Numbered from the stretch's first letter, positions 33,754 to 43,789 are shown. The stretch is DNA of 64,000 nt from an uncultured Blautia sp. (GCA_945864225.1 CAMBAL010000005.1:1-64000), one strand, 5' to 3'. Translations and numbers: made by a program. The notes: generated from the sequence alone by a model not told the origin.

Positions 33754-35205
33754 ATGAGAGTTTTGGAAAATTGCGAACCAAAGAAAGTATTTTATTATTT
33801 TGAGGAAATATGTAAAATCCCGCACGGTTCTGGAAACACGAAAGAACTCAGTGATTATCTTGTGAATTTTGCCAGAGAGCGTGGCCTGGAATATGTACAG
33901 GATGAGATGAATAATGTCGTGATTTACAAACCGGCAACTCCGGGATACGAAAATGCTCCGACAGTCATCCTTCAGGGACATATGGATATGGTCTGTGAAA
34001 AGCGCCCGGATGTGGAACATGATTTCACAAAAGACGGATTGAAACTATCTGTTGTAGATGGATGTGTTTCTGCAAATGGAACCACTCTTGGCGGCGATGA
34101 CGGAATTGCAGTAGCTTATGGTCTTGCGCTTCTTGACAGTGATGATCTTGCACATCCGGCTCTGGAAGTACTGATTACTGTAGATGAAGAAATTGGTCTT
34201 CTTGGAGCAGAAGGGTTTGACTGCAGTGTCCTGAAGGGCAAACGTCTGATCAATCTGGATTCAGAAGCGGAAGGCAGTTTGTGGATCAGCTGTGCAGGCG
34301 GTCTGTGTGCCAACAGTTTTATCCCGGTGATGAGAGTCGAGGCAGAGGGACAGAAACTTCATGTAAAAGTATGCGGTCTTATGGGCGGACATTCCGGCGC
34401 GGAAATTGACAAAAAACGCGCCAATGCCAATGTATTGATGGGAAGATTTCTGTATGGACTGAAAAAGCATGCAGATTATGAAATTGTGTCTCTGGCAGGC
34501 GGACAGAAGGACAATGCCATTACAAGAGAAGCAAATGCGGAAATTCTTACAACAGAGGAAGAAATTGCTGCAATCCGGGAATATGCAGCTGTCTGCCAGG
34601 CGGGACTCCGTGATGAATATACAGGAACAGATGAAGGAATTACGGTTGAAATTACAGAGGAAGGAGCTGCCAGTGCCAGAGTTCTTCATCCGATCAGCCG
34701 TGAGGAGGTGCTGTTCTATCTTATGCAGATTCCGTTTGGCGTTCAGAAGATGAGCGGAACGATTGAAGGACTTGTGGAGACATCCTCCAATATCGGAATT
34801 GTGGAATTGGGAGAAGAGGAATTCTTTGCCTCTTCCAGTGTGAGAAGCTCCGTTGAGGCGGCAAGAGATGCATTGGCTGACAAAATTGAATATCTGACAG
34901 AATTTCTTGGCGGTGAATATGAGGTGCAGGGAGCATATCCGGCATGGGAATACCGGAAAGATTCTCCGCTCCGTGACAAGATGGTGGAAGTGTACCGCCA
35001 GATGTACGGTGAAGAACCGAAGGTTGTGGCGATTCATGCAGGACTGGAATGCGGACTGTTCTACAAAAAAATTGAGAATCTGGACTGTGTTTCCCTTGGA
35101 CCGAATATGAAAGATATCCATACTTCGGAAGAAGTTCTGGATATAGCCTCCACAAAACGTGTGTGGGAATACCTTGTTAAGGCTTTGGAAACTTTAAAAG
35201 ACTGA
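33754..35205 (+). CDS. pepD: cytosolic beta-alanyl/Xaa-His dipeptidase PepD
   Basis: A 483-residue M20 metallopeptidase that splits aminoacyl-histidine and other dipeptides. Zinc ligands are visible: LQGHMDMV (His 76, Asp 78), GGDDG (Asp 115-116), DEEIGLLGAEG (Glu 145-146) and the late GLECGLF/NMKDIHTSEE part with the final His. Length is the family norm. The start at 33754 has GGAGG about nine bases upstream. Confidence 0.92.
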   Translation: MRVLENCEPKKVFYYFEEICKIPHGSGNTKELSDYLVNFARERGLEYVQDEMNNVVIYKPATPGYENAPTVILQGHMDMVCEKRPDVEHDFTKDGLKLSVVDGCVSANGTTLGGDDGIAVAYGLALLDSDDLAHPALEVLITVDEEIGLLGAEGFDCSVLKGKRLINLDSEAEGSLWISCAGGLCANSFIPVMRVEAEGQKLHVKVCGLMGGHSGAEIDKKRANANVLMGRFLYGLKKHADYEIVSLAGGQKDNAITREANAEILTTEEEIAAIREYAAVCQAGLRDEYTGTDEGITVEITEEGAASARVLHPISREEVLFYLMQIPFGVQKMSGTIEGLVETSSNIGIVELGEEEFFASSSVRSSVEAARDALADKIEYLTEFLGGEYEVQGAYPAWEYRKDSPLRDKMVEVYRQMYGEEPKVVAIHAGLECGLFYKKIENLDCVSLGPNMKDIHTSEEVLDIASTKRVWEYLVKALETLKD

Positions 35206-35214
35206 TGATACGCA

Positions 35215-35265
35215 GGAGCCTCTGCAGGACAGAACAATTTGTCTGTCTGGAAGAGGCTCCATTTT
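35215..35265 (+). terminator. terminator after pepD
   Basis: GGAGCCTCT and AGAGGCTCC close a long stem with an inner CAGGACAGA/TCTGTCTG helix, followed by ATTTTAT. Confidence 0.75.
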
Positions 35266-35391
35266 ATATGTCGGAAATGACCGGGAATTTTCTGATTCTA
35301 AAGAAGGGTGCAGCCACATATAATATCTGGTACATTGAATAATAAACTGCCATTTATTCGATGGAATGGTACACGGTATGGGAGGCGGAGC

Positions 35392-36204
35392 ATGAAGTCC
35401 GGATGGAAGCGACTGATTCCTGTATATTTTGTTCTTCTGACAGCAGTGATGTATCTTCTGACAGTAATCCATGAGAGAAGCCGGGCTTCTGTTCTGCAAA
35501 TGAACACCTGTGAGGGAGAAGATTTTCGAAAACAGGAATTGCTTCCGGAGGTTTATGAGGAGATTCGGAAGCTTTCCAAATCAGGAGGATCCTTTGGAGA
35601 ACTTCTGACAGCAGCAATGCTGAACGGGAATTTTCATCCGAAAACAGTGTGCACGGACAGAGAACCGTATTACCACTATAAACGGAAAGAATTTGATTTT
35701 CTGAAAAGCTGTTATGAGGCTGTCTGGGCAGATCTCATATATTTTCCCATACCGTCAGGAGACATTTCTTATGAAAATACATGGCTGGATTCCAGAGATT
35801 ATGGAGGGAATCGCTTTCATGAGGGAACGGATCTGTTTGGAAAAGTGGAAATACCCGGATATTATCCGGTGATCAGCATGACAGATGGTACGGTAGAACA
35901 GATTGGATGGCTGCCTCTTGGAGGATACCGTATCGGAATCCGGTCAGCCCACGGCGGATATTTTTATTATGCCCATTTATCGGAATATGAGCGGAATTTC
36001 GGGGAGGGAGAACAGATAGAAGCGGGAGATATTCTGGGCTATATGGGAAATACCGGATATGGGGCAGAAGGAACCGTGGGACAGTTTCCGGTGCACCTGC
36101 ATCTTGGAATCTATATCAACACTTCTTCCGGAGAAGAGGTGAGCGTCAATCCCTACTGGGTTTTGCGGGCAATTCATAAAAATATCATAAACTATTCATA
36201 TTAA
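35392..36204 (+). CDS. membrane-anchored M23 family metallopeptidase
   Basis: A 270-residue protein with an N-terminal helix (residues 6-23) and an exterior LytM/M23 domain. Zinc motifs are HEGTD (HxxxD) in GGNRFHEGTDLFG and HLH in FPVHLHLG; the SAHGGYFYYAHL strand and GDILGYMGNTG loop are typical. It probably cuts peptidoglycan cross-bridges or peptide stems. The start at 35392 follows GGAGGCGG. It is a single gene between pepD and the alarmone synthetase. Confidence 0.85.
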   Translation: MKSGWKRLIPVYFVLLTAVMYLLTVIHERSRASVLQMNTCEGEDFRKQELLPEVYEEIRKLSKSGGSFGELLTAAMLNGNFHPKTVCTDREPYYHYKRKEFDFLKSCYEAVWADLIYFPIPSGDISYENTWLDSRDYGGNRFHEGTDLFGKVEIPGYYPVISMTDGTVEQIGWLPLGGYRIGIRSAHGGYFYYAHLSEYERNFGEGEQIEAGDILGYMGNTGYGAEGTVGQFPVHLHLGIYINTSSGEEVSVNPYWVLRAIHKNIINYSY

Positions 36205-36268
36205 TAGAAATTTCTCCTGATTTTGTGCTATAATGAAAAACGTATGGAAATGCAAGGAGCGAGTAATA

Positions 36269-37081
36269 ATGGAAATACAGTTGTGGAGAAGCATTTTATG
36301 TCCCTATGAACTTGCGGTCAAAGAACTGATCGTGAAATTTGAACATATTATCACAGAACATAAGCTGAATGATCTGTATTCCCCCATAGAGCAGGTAAGC
36401 GGACGTGTGAAGAGCGTGTCCAGTATTCTGGAGAAGATGCAGCGCAAGCACATTCCCATGGAGCGGATGGAGGAAGAAGTGGAGGATATAGCAGGAGTCA
36501 GGATTATCTGCCAGTTTGAGGAAGATATCGAAACCGTAGCCTCCATTATCCAGAATCGTTCAGATATGGTCATCAAGAGCGAAAAAAATTACCTGAAACA
36601 TATTAAACAGAGCGGTTACAGGAGTTACCATCTGATTATTTATTATACCGTAGATACGATAAACGGACCCAAGAAACTGCAGGCAGAGATTCAGATCCGT
36701 ACCATGGCCATGAATTTCTGGGCAACCATTGAGCATTCTCTTCAGTATAAATATAAGGGCGATATGCCCGCACATGTGGCTGAACGTCTCAGTAAGGCTG
36801 CAGATGCCATTATTTCCCTTGACAAGGAAATGGCTTCTGTCCGCAATGAGATTATGGATGCACAGAATTCCTCCCAGATGCAGTCTAATCTGGTGCGGGA
36901 TATTTTGCTGAATATTGAGAATTTGTACAAACTTTCCAATAAAAGAGAAGTCACGAAAATACAGGATGAGTTTCTGAGAGTGTTTAAGACGAAGGATCTG
37001 AAGCAGCTGGAGAGATTTCACCGTCAGCTTGATATTATCGCTGAAGGATATCGTGCACAGGCAGTTACCCATGACCTGTAG
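36269..37081 (+). CDS. small alarmone synthetase (RelA/SpoT domain)
   Basis: A 270-residue (p)ppGpp synthetase of the RelQ/YjbM type, with no hydrolase, TGS or ACT domain. Synthetase motifs in order are GRVKSVSSILEKMQRK, EDIAGVRIICQFEEDI, SGYRSYHLIIYYT, and EIQIRTMAMNFWATIEHSLQYKYKG. The C-terminal helix region mediates tetramers in the family. A TATAAT at 36229-36234 is a good -10 just upstream. The start at 36269 follows AAGGAG by nine bases. Confidence 0.9.
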   Translation: MEIQLWRSILCPYELAVKELIVKFEHIITEHKLNDLYSPIEQVSGRVKSVSSILEKMQRKHIPMERMEEEVEDIAGVRIICQFEEDIETVASIIQNRSDMVIKSEKNYLKHIKQSGYRSYHLIIYYTVDTINGPKKLQAEIQIRTMAMNFWATIEHSLQYKYKGDMPAHVAERLSKAADAIISLDKEMASVRNEIMDAQNSSQMQSNLVRDILLNIENLYKLSNKREVTKIQDEFLRVFKTKDLKQLERFHRQLDIIAEGYRAQAVTHDL

Positions 37082-37104
37082 GCAGAGTCAGAGACAGGAG
37101 GCAC

Positions 37105-37770
37105 ATGTTAGAGAATAAAAAGGCAATGATTTTTGACCTGGACGGAACACTGGTGGATTCCATGTGGGTCTGGGATCAGATCGATATTGATTATCTTGGC
37201 AGGCTGGGGTATGAGGTTCCGCAGGATCTCCAGCCGGCTATTGAAGGAATGGGATTTACAGAAGTGGCTGTCTATTTTAAGGAGAGGTTTCACATACCGG
37301 ATTCCATTGAAGAAATCAAAAAAACATGGCAGGATATGGCTATGGAACAGTATTGTTATAAAATCCCTCTGAAACCGGGAGTCTGTGATTTTCTGAACTA
37401 TGTGAAATCACAGGGAATGAAAACAGCTGTTGCGTCCAGCAATGACAGGAAACTGATTGAGTCTGCACTGGTCTGTCATGGAATCAGAGAGTATTTTGAC
37501 TGCATTATCACTGCCTGTGAGGTAAAAAAAGGCAAACCGGCACCGGATGTTTATCTGGAAGCGGCAAGACGGCTTCAGACAGACCCGTCTGAATGCCTGG
37601 TATTTGAAGACATTGTTCCGGGAATCCTGGCGGGCAAATCAGCGGGGATGAAGGTATGTGCAGTGGAAGATGATTACAGTATCCCCCAGAGAGAAGAAAA
37701 AAGAAAAACTGCCGATTATTATATCCGGTCTTATGATGAGATCCTGGCAGGTACATATGAGGAATTATAG
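37105..37770 (+). CDS. HAD-IA family hydrolase (phosphatase/mutase-like)
   Basis: A 221-residue haloacid dehalogenase of the beta-phosphoglucomutase group. Motif I FDLDGTLVDS is near residues 10-19, motif II VASSNDRK near 111, the Lys of motif III in KKGKPAPD near 137, and motif IV FEDIVPGILAGKSAGM near 171. A small helical cap lies between motifs I and II. The substrate cannot be told. AGGAGG precedes it, and the next gene begins on the base after its stop. Confidence 0.88.
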   Translation: MLENKKAMIFDLDGTLVDSMWVWDQIDIDYLGRLGYEVPQDLQPAIEGMGFTEVAVYFKERFHIPDSIEEIKKTWQDMAMEQYCYKIPLKPGVCDFLNYVKSQGMKTAVASSNDRKLIESALVCHGIREYFDCIITACEVKKGKPAPDVYLEAARRLQTDPSECLVFEDIVPGILAGKSAGMKVCAVEDDYSIPQREEKRKTADYYIRSYDEILAGTYEEL

Positions 37771-39663
37771 ATGCAGAATTTTTTACCGGTCAATAATAAA
37801 GAAATGAAAGAACGGGGATGGGAACAGGTAGACTTTGTCTATGTGACAGGAGATGCCTATGTAGACCATTCCTCTTTTGGCGCGGCGATCATCAGCAGAC
37901 TGCTGGAGAGCCGCGGCTATCGCGTGGGAATGATTCCGCAGCCGGACTGGCGCAATGAGGAGAGCATCCGGGTATTCGGAGAACCGCGTCTGGGCTTTCT
38001 GGTAACAGCGGGTAATATGGATTCCATGGTGAATCATTACAGTGTTTCCGGGAAACGAAGACAGAAGGATTCCTATTCGCCCGGAGGCCAGATGGGTCTT
38101 CGCCCGGATATGCCCACCATTGTATACAGCAATCTGATCCGCAGGACATATAAGCATACGCCGATTATCCTGGGCGGCATTGAGGCAAGTCTTCGAAGAA
38201 TGGCTCATTATGATTACTGGCAGAATAAAGTACGCCGCAGTGTACTGATGGATTCGGGAGCGGATCTTATTTCCTATGGCATGGGGGAACATTCCATTCT
38301 GGAAATTGCAGATGCTCTGAACAGCGGTATTCCGGTGCAGGAACTGACTTACATTCCGGGAACCGTTTATAAATGCAGAAATCTTTCCAGAGCCTACGAT
38401 CCAATTGTACTGCCTTCCTTTGAAGAACTTCAGGAAAGCAAAAAGGCTTATGCAGACAGTTTTGCCATACAGTACAAAAATACAGATCCCTTTACTGCAA
38501 AACCGCTGGCAGAATCTTACGGGACGAAGGGGTATGTGATTCAGAACCCTCCGTCCAGACCGTTATCGCAGCAGGAAATGGACGATGTTTATGATCTTCC
38601 TTATACCGGGAAATACCATCCGATGTATGAAAAAGACGGAGGAATCCCGGCGCTGGAGGAAGTAAAATTCAGTCTGACCAGTAACCGGGGCTGCTTTGGC
38701 GGCTGCAGTTTCTGTGCGCTGACATTTCACCAGGGAAGGATCCTTCAGACACGAAGTCATGAATCGATTCTCCGGGAAGCAGTACGAATGACGGAGGATC
38801 CTGATTTTAAGGGCTATATTCATGATGTGGGAGGACCGACGGCAGATTTTCGCCAGCCGTCCTGTGAGAAACAGCTGACAAAGGGCGTCTGTCAGAACAG
38901 ACAGTGTTTATTTCCGTCACCGTGCAAGAATCTGAAAGTGGATCATTCGGATTATGTGGCACTCCTTCGCAAACTGCGGGAACTGCCAAAAGTAAAAAAA
39001 GTATTTATCCGTTCCGGAGTCCGTTTTGATTATGTGATGGCGGACCGGAATCCGGAATTTCTACGGGAACTGGTGGAACACCACGTGAGCGGGCAGCTGC
39101 GTGTGGCTCCGGAGCATGTTTCCAACCAGGTACTGAAGTTTATGGGAAAGCCATCTCATGAAGTGTACGAAAGCTTTCTGAAAGCTTATGATAAGGTGAA
39201 TCAAAAAACAGGAAAACAGCAGTATGCAGTACCGTACTTCATGTCTTCGCATCCGGGATGTACCATGAAGGAAGCAATAAAACTTGCGGAATATGTGCGG
39301 GATCTTGGCTTTACCCCGGAGCAGGTGCAGGATTTTTATCCCACACCGTCCACTCTTTCCACCTGTATGTATTATACAGGAATTCATCCGCTTACCGGAG
39401 AGAAGGTTTACGTTCCGCGCAGTCCCCACGAGAAGGCAATTCAGCGGGCACTGATGCAGTATAAAAATCCTGCCAACCGGGAGCTTGTACTGGAGGGGCT
39501 GAAGATCGCGGGAAGAATGGATCTGGTGGGATATGGAAAGCAGTGCCTGTTAAGACCGGAAAAAAGCCGGACAGGCGCCGGAAGTCCGAAGAACAGACAG
39601 AAACCACAGGACAGGAAGAAAACCATCCGCAATATACACAAGAAAAAACAAAATAAACGATAA
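37771..39663 (+). CDS. YgiQ family radical SAM protein
   Basis: A 630-residue radical SAM enzyme of the YgiQ (UPF0313) family. The cluster-binding CX3CX2C is Cys 308, 312 and 315 in RGCFGGCSFCALTFHQG. The N-terminal part (DFVYVTGDAYVDHSSFGAAIISRLLE) is a B12-binding-like fold. YgiQ family reactions are not known. The C-terminus is a basic tail (DRKKTIRNIHKKKQNKR). Translation is likely coupled to the HAD gene since stop and start abut. Confidence 0.9.
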   Translation: MQNFLPVNNKEMKERGWEQVDFVYVTGDAYVDHSSFGAAIISRLLESRGYRVGMIPQPDWRNEESIRVFGEPRLGFLVTAGNMDSMVNHYSVSGKRRQKDSYSPGGQMGLRPDMPTIVYSNLIRRTYKHTPIILGGIEASLRRMAHYDYWQNKVRRSVLMDSGADLISYGMGEHSILEIADALNSGIPVQELTYIPGTVYKCRNLSRAYDPIVLPSFEELQESKKAYADSFAIQYKNTDPFTAKPLAESYGTKGYVIQNPPSRPLSQQEMDDVYDLPYTGKYHPMYEKDGGIPALEEVKFSLTSNRGCFGGCSFCALTFHQGRILQTRSHESILREAVRMTEDPDFKGYIHDVGGPTADFRQPSCEKQLTKGVCQNRQCLFPSPCKNLKVDHSDYVALLRKLRELPKVKKVFIRSGVRFDYVMADRNPEFLRELVEHHVSGQLRVAPEHVSNQVLKFMGKPSHEVYESFLKAYDKVNQKTGKQQYAVPYFMSSHPGCTMKEAIKLAEYVRDLGFTPEQVQDFYPTPSTLSTCMYYTGIHPLTGEKVYVPRSPHEKAIQRALMQYKNPANRELVLEGLKIAGRMDLVGYGKQCLLRPEKSRTGAGSPKNRQKPQDRKKTIRNIHKKKQNKR

Positions 39664-39674
39664 AGGAGCATTTG

Positions 39675-40298
39675 ATGAGCAGTACAAAACGTAAAAAACG
39701 GATTTCCAAGGGAAATTTCGGCTATTTTGCATCAGAGAAAAAGCACCGTCTGGCTGTTACTGCAATCCTGTTTGCAGTTCCTCTCAGTGTGTTCTTTGCT
39801 GCATGGATCATTTTGAAGACGCGTATGACGATCTGGACAGTGGGATGTGTGGTAGGATGCCTTCCTGCCTGCCGTTCCATGGTGAATCTGATCATGATTC
39901 TGATGCGGCATCCCATGGACCGGAATCTGTATGAAGAGATCCATTCGCATGCCGGCAGTCTTGTGATGGCTTATGAGATGTATATGACGTTTTATGAAAA
40001 GAGCGCATATATCGATGCCTTTGCCATCTGCGGCAATGAAGTGGTGGGATACAGCAGTGATCCGGATATTGATACTGATTTTATGGCAAAAGAAGCACAG
40101 AAGATCGTACGCAAGAATGGATATAAGGTGAATATAAAAATTGTCAGAGACCTGCGCCCTTATCTGGAACGTCTGGATTCCATGAATGAACACAGAGAGT
40201 CTCTGGAAGAAGGCATTCGGTTTACCCCGGATGAAAAATATCCGGATCTTTCCAGAAATGAACTGATCAGACACACATTGCTTGCCATCTGTCTGTAG
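39675..40298 (+). CDS. two-helix membrane protein, function unknown
   Basis: A 207-residue protein I do not recognise. A basic N-terminus (STKRKKRISKGNFGYFASEKKHR) is followed by two helices (about 30-50 and 55-75) and a soluble C-terminal domain of about 130 residues with ICGNEVVGYSSDPDIDTDFMAKEA and a fold of mixed helices and strands. It stands between ygiQ and an RluA-type gene in what looks like one transcript. AAAGGAG precedes the ATG; a TTG one codon upstream is an alternative start. Confidence 0.65.
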   Translation: MSSTKRKKRISKGNFGYFASEKKHRLAVTAILFAVPLSVFFAAWIILKTRMTIWTVGCVVGCLPACRSMVNLIMILMRHPMDRNLYEEIHSHAGSLVMAYEMYMTFYEKSAYIDAFAICGNEVVGYSSDPDIDTDFMAKEAQKIVRKNGYKVNIKIVRDLRPYLERLDSMNEHRESLEEGIRFTPDEKYPDLSRNELIRHTLLAICL

Positions 40299-40307
40299 GA
40301 GGAGTTC

Positions 40308-41375
40308 ATGAAACAATTGATCATCGGAGAAAATGAAGCGGGGCAGCGCTTTGACAAATATCTGGCAAAGCTTCTGAAAGAAGCGCCCAAGAGTTTTTTC
40401 TACAAAATGCTGAGGAAGAAGAACATCACTCTGAATGGCAAAAAGGCCACAGGAAATGAAAAGCTTTCCGCGGGAGATGAGGTGAAACTGTTCCTCAGTG
40501 ATGAGACGTTTGAGAAGTTTGCCGGAAACAGGGAGGTAGCCAGAGCGGTCTGCCGTCTGGATGTGATCTATGAGGATGAGAATATCCTTCTGATCAATAA
40601 GCCTGCCGGGATGCTGTCGCAGCCATCGGAGAGCAGAGAAGCCTCTCTGGTGGAATATGTGATCGGATATCTTCTGCAAAAAGGTGAGGTTACGGAAGAA
40701 AGCCTGAAAACGTTTAAGCCGGCTGTCTGCAACCGCCTTGACAGAAATACCAGCGGAATTGTTGCAGCAGGAAAGAGTCTTGCCGGGCTTCAGGAGCTGT
40801 CCGCGCTTTTTCATGACCGTACAATTCACAAAGATTACCTTTGTCTGACAGAAGGTGTCATAAAAAATGAAAAATATATCAAAGGATATTTGCATAAAGA
40901 CGAAAAATGTAATAAAGTAACAATATATCATTCTGACCGGGGAGAAGGGATTCCGGAAGAGGCACTTCCTGTTGAGACACGGTATCTTCCGTGGGGGGAC
41001 AACGGAAGAATGACACTTCTTTCCGTAAGACTGATTACCGGACGAACGCATCAGATTCGGGCACATCTTGCCAGCATCAGTCATCCGATTGCCGGCGACA
41101 GGAAGTATGGAAGCGAACCATTCAACCGGGAACTTTACAGAATGTACGAACTGAAGCATCAGCTGCTTCATGCATACAGACTGGAATTCCCTGATATGGA
41201 GGGAGTTCTTGCGGGCTTATCCCGGAAGGTATTTACGGCACCTGTGCCGGAGAACTTTTTTTACATGATAAAGAAGGAACATTTAGAGGAGAGTTATTAT
41301 GAAAATCTGGAAAGAGCTGTGGGAATATGTAAAGATGATTATCATTGTGGTAATCGTAGTGACACTGGTGAATAA
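40308..41375 (+). CDS. RluA family pseudouridine synthase
   Basis: A 355-residue RNA pseudouridine synthase. An N-terminal S4 RNA-binding domain (AGQRFDKYLAKLLKEAPKSFFYKMLRKKNITLNGKKA) precedes the catalytic domain with VCNRLDRNTSGIVAAGKS, the Asp of RLDR being the nucleophile, and TGRTHQIRAHLASISHPIAGD. The target uridines are unknown. The last 25 codons overlap lepB in another frame (77 bases), so the two are co-translated. Confidence 0.9.
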   Translation: MKQLIIGENEAGQRFDKYLAKLLKEAPKSFFYKMLRKKNITLNGKKATGNEKLSAGDEVKLFLSDETFEKFAGNREVARAVCRLDVIYEDENILLINKPAGMLSQPSESREASLVEYVIGYLLQKGEVTEESLKTFKPAVCNRLDRNTSGIVAAGKSLAGLQELSALFHDRTIHKDYLCLTEGVIKNEKYIKGYLHKDEKCNKVTIYHSDRGEGIPEEALPVETRYLPWGDNGRMTLLSVRLITGRTHQIRAHLASISHPIAGDRKYGSEPFNRELYRMYELKHQLLHAYRLEFPDMEGVLAGLSRKVFTAPVPENFFYMIKKEHLEESYYENLERAVGICKDDYHCGNRSDTGE

Positions 41376-41862
41376 TGTGATTCTGATCAATGCGAAGATT
41401 CCTTCGGAATCGATGGAAAAAACGATTATGGCAGGTGACCGGATTTTTGGTTTCCGCCTGTCTTATGGTATTAATCTGGATTTCTTCGGACATCAGTATG
41501 TGAAGAAATACAAAGATCCGGAAAGATTTGACATTATTATCTTTAAATATCCGGATGATGAGAGCCAGCTGTTTATCAAGCGTCTGATCGGTCTGCCCGG
41601 AGAAACGGTAGAGATCAGAGACGGTAAGGTTTACATCAATGGTTCCGTGGAACCGCTGGATGACAGTTTTGTTCCGGAGACTCCGCTGGGAGATTTCGGT
41701 CCTTATAAGGTTCCCGAAGATCACTATTTTATGCTGGGTGACAACCGGCAGAATTCCAGAGATTCCAGATACTGGAAGAATACGTTTGTATCCTTTGATC
41801 AGATCGTGGGCAAGGCGATCATCCGTTACTTCCCGTCCATGAAACTTCTGACGAAAAAATAA
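41299..41862 (+). CDS. lepB: signal peptidase I
   Basis: A 187-residue S26A signal peptidase that cleaves exported preproteins outside the membrane. One N-terminal helix (about 10-28) is followed by the catalytic Ser 38 in PSESMEKT and the Lys 94 general base in FIKRLIGLPGE; the box GDNRQNSRDSRYW is also present. AGAGGAG precedes the ATG within the upstream gene. Confidence 0.93.
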   Translation: MKIWKELWEYVKMIIIVVIVVTLVNNVILINAKIPSESMEKTIMAGDRIFGFRLSYGINLDFFGHQYVKKYKDPERFDIIIFKYPDDESQLFIKRLIGLPGETVEIRDGKVYINGSVEPLDDSFVPETPLGDFGPYKVPEDHYFMLGDNRQNSRDSRYWKNTFVSFDQIVGKAIIRYFPSMKLLTKK

Positions 41863-41917
41863 ACCTCTGATAAACATATCAATTTCTGCAGAATGAAGGT
41901 TGAAGGAGTTTGATGAT

Positions 41918-42448
41918 ATGGCGACCTGGAGCAGCCGGGGATTGCGCGGTTCCACATTGGAGGAACTGGTCAACAGAACAAATGAACAGTACAGGGAAAA
42001 GGGGCTGGCTCTGATTCAGAAGATTCCGACTCCGATTACTCCCGTACGAATGGATAAAGAAAACCGGCACATTACGCTGGCCTATTTTGAGCAGCGCAGT
42101 ACGGTGGATTATATCGGGGCAGTGCAGGGGATTCCTGTCTGCTTCGATGCGAAAGAATGCAGTACGGACACGTTTCCCTTAAGCAATATCCATCCTCATC
42201 AGGTGGAATTTATGAAAGCTTTTGAGGAACAGGGAGGTGTTGCATTTTTTCTTGTTTTTTACAGTATGGAAGATTTGTTTTATTATCTTCCGCTCAGAGA
42301 ACTGCTGGTTTTCTGGAAACGAATGGAAGAGGGCGGCCGCAAAAGCTTCCGGAGGGAAGAACTGAATGCGGATTATTATCTGAAACGAAAGAGCGGTTTT
42401 CTGGTTCCTTATCTGGAGGGAATCCAGCGTGACCTGGATAACCGATAG
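41918..42448 (+). CDS. recU: Holliday junction resolvase RecU
   Basis: A 176-residue structure-specific endonuclease of Firmicutes which cuts Holliday junctions, fitting with RuvAB and RecG elsewhere in the window. It has the N-terminal SSRGLRGSTLEELVNRTNEQY, catalytic acidic and Lys residues in STVDYIGAVQGIPVCFDAKEC (Asp then D/E-x-K), and HPHQVEFMKAFEEQGGVAFFLV. The start at 41918 follows AAGGAG by a long spacer; TTG at 41900 is possible. The family partner pbp1 gene is not adjacent. Confidence 0.85.
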   Translation: MATWSSRGLRGSTLEELVNRTNEQYREKGLALIQKIPTPITPVRMDKENRHITLAYFEQRSTVDYIGAVQGIPVCFDAKECSTDTFPLSNIHPHQVEFMKAFEEQGGVAFFLVFYSMEDLFYYLPLRELLVFWKRMEEGGRKSFRREELNADYYLKRKSGFLVPYLEGIQRDLDNR

Positions 42449-42548
42449 TTTGTGTGAATGAAGAGAAAGAAATGGTATTATTGCTGTTTACTTTGTTCTG
42501 AGCAATCTAAGATTATTAAGGATTGTCAGAAATTTCCTCAAAATGGGA

Positions 42549-42577
42549 TTGACAAGAAAGAGGGAATTTACTATAAT
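42549..42577 (+). promoter_or_regulatory. his cluster promoter
   Basis: TTGACA (42549-42554) and TATAAT (42572-42577) are exactly 17 bases apart, close to consensus. A leader of about 85 bases follows. Confidence 0.88.
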
Positions 42578-42589
42578 TTTAAATGATTT

Positions 42590-42640
42590 TGCGTGCTAGT
42601 ATGGTAATATGGTAGCATATTAACGTGCTAAAGCGTAAGA
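42590..42640 (+). promoter_or_regulatory. repeat-rich leader of the his cluster
   Basis: The leader holds GTGCTA twice and ATGGTA twice, giving GCTA...TAGC and related short inverted pairings. No T-box signature or terminator with a T run is seen. It could be an operator or RNA element; nothing more can be said. Confidence 0.35.
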
Positions 42641-42667
42641 AAAACGTATGATGAGGAGGAAAATCGT

Positions 42668-43789
42668 ATGCAGCGTATCTTTCATACACCGGAAGGTGTC
42701 AGAGATATTTATAATGGAGAATGCAGCCAGAAACGGAATCTTCAGAAGCGTATACAGGAAGTGTTCCGCAGTTATGGTTATGAAAATATAGAAACACCGA
42801 CCTTTGAGTATTTTGAGGTATTCAGTAATGAAGTGGGAACCATTCCGTCCAGAGAACTGTATAAGTTTTTTGACAGAGAAGGAAATACACTGGTTTTACG
42901 GCCGGACTTTACGCCTTCTGTTTCGAGAGCATGTGCGTCTTATTTTAATCCGGATAAAGAAGTGGTCAGTCTCTGCTATACGGGAAATACTTTTATTAAT
43001 AATTCCAGTTTCCGGGGAAGGCTGAAAGAAACCACGCAGATGGGCGTGGAGCGTTTTGGAGATGAATCGGCTGATGCTGATGCGGAGCTTCTGGCTATGA
43101 CTGTGGAATGCCTGAAAGCCTCCGGACTGAAAGAATTTCAGGTGAGTGTGGGCCAGGTGGATTATTTTAAATCCCTTCTGGAAGAATCCGGTTTGAATGA
43201 AGAAGAACAGGAGAGCCTTCGTGCTCTGATCTCACAGAAGAATTACTTTGGTGTGGAAGATCTTGTGAAGGAAAAAAAGATTTCTCAGGAGCTTGCGAAC
43301 GTATTTATGGAACTGCCGCAGCTTTTTGGCTCCAGTGAAGTACTGGCAAAAGCACGTTCCCTGACCACGAATGAGAACGCGCTGAAAGCAGTGGCGCGAC
43401 TGGAAGAAATCTACGAGATTCTGAAAATTTACGGCTGTGAGAATTATATCAGTTTTGATTTTGGAATGCTGAGCAAATACCGTTATTATACAGGAATTAT
43501 TTTTCAGGCATATACATACGGAACAGGTGAACCGCTGATCAAGGGCGGCCGTTACAATGCCCTGATGAAACATTTCGGCAAACCTGCAGCAGCTGTCGGT
43601 TTTGCCATTGTGGTCGACAGCCTGATGGCAGCGTTGTCCAGACAGAAAATTTCTGTTAGTGATGAACCGGAAGTGACAGTGATCGCATACCGGAAAGAAA
43701 ACCGTTCAGAAGCCATCAGACAGGCGCAGAAGATGCGTATGGAAGGTAAGAGTGTGGCATTACGTCTGGAGAAGGGAGAAGAGGAATGA
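42668..43789 (+). CDS. hisZ: ATP phosphoribosyltransferase regulatory subunit HisZ
   Basis: A 373-residue histidyl-tRNA-synthetase-like protein without aminoacylation function, needed by short HisG for activity and feedback control. Class II synthetase motifs are visible: [37 protein letters not shown], and [27 protein letters not shown]. There is no anticodon-binding domain. AGGAGG precedes the ATG. It overlaps hisG by four bases. Confidence 0.92.
   Translation: MQRIFHTPEGVRDIYNGECSQKRNLQKRIQEVFRSYGYENIETPTFEYFEVFSNEVGTIPSRELYKFFDREGNTLVLRPDFTPSVSRACASYFNPDKEVVSLCYTGNTFINNSSFRGRLKETTQMGVERFGDESADADAELLAMTVECLKASGLKEFQVSVGQVDYFKSLLEESGLNEEEQESLRALISQKNYFGVEDLVKEKKISQELANVFMELPQLFGSSEVLAKARSLTTNENALKAVARLEEIYEILKIYGCENYISFDFGMLSKYRYYTGIIFQAYTYGTGEPLIKGGRYNALMKHFGKPAAAVGFAIVVDSLMAALSRQKISVSDEPEVTVIAYRKENRSEAIRQAQKMRMEGKSVALRLEKGEEE

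Noticed and set aside
42449..42667. T-box riboswitch for histidine
   Set aside because: No T-box core sequence, specifier stem or terminator with T run is visible in the 220-base gap.
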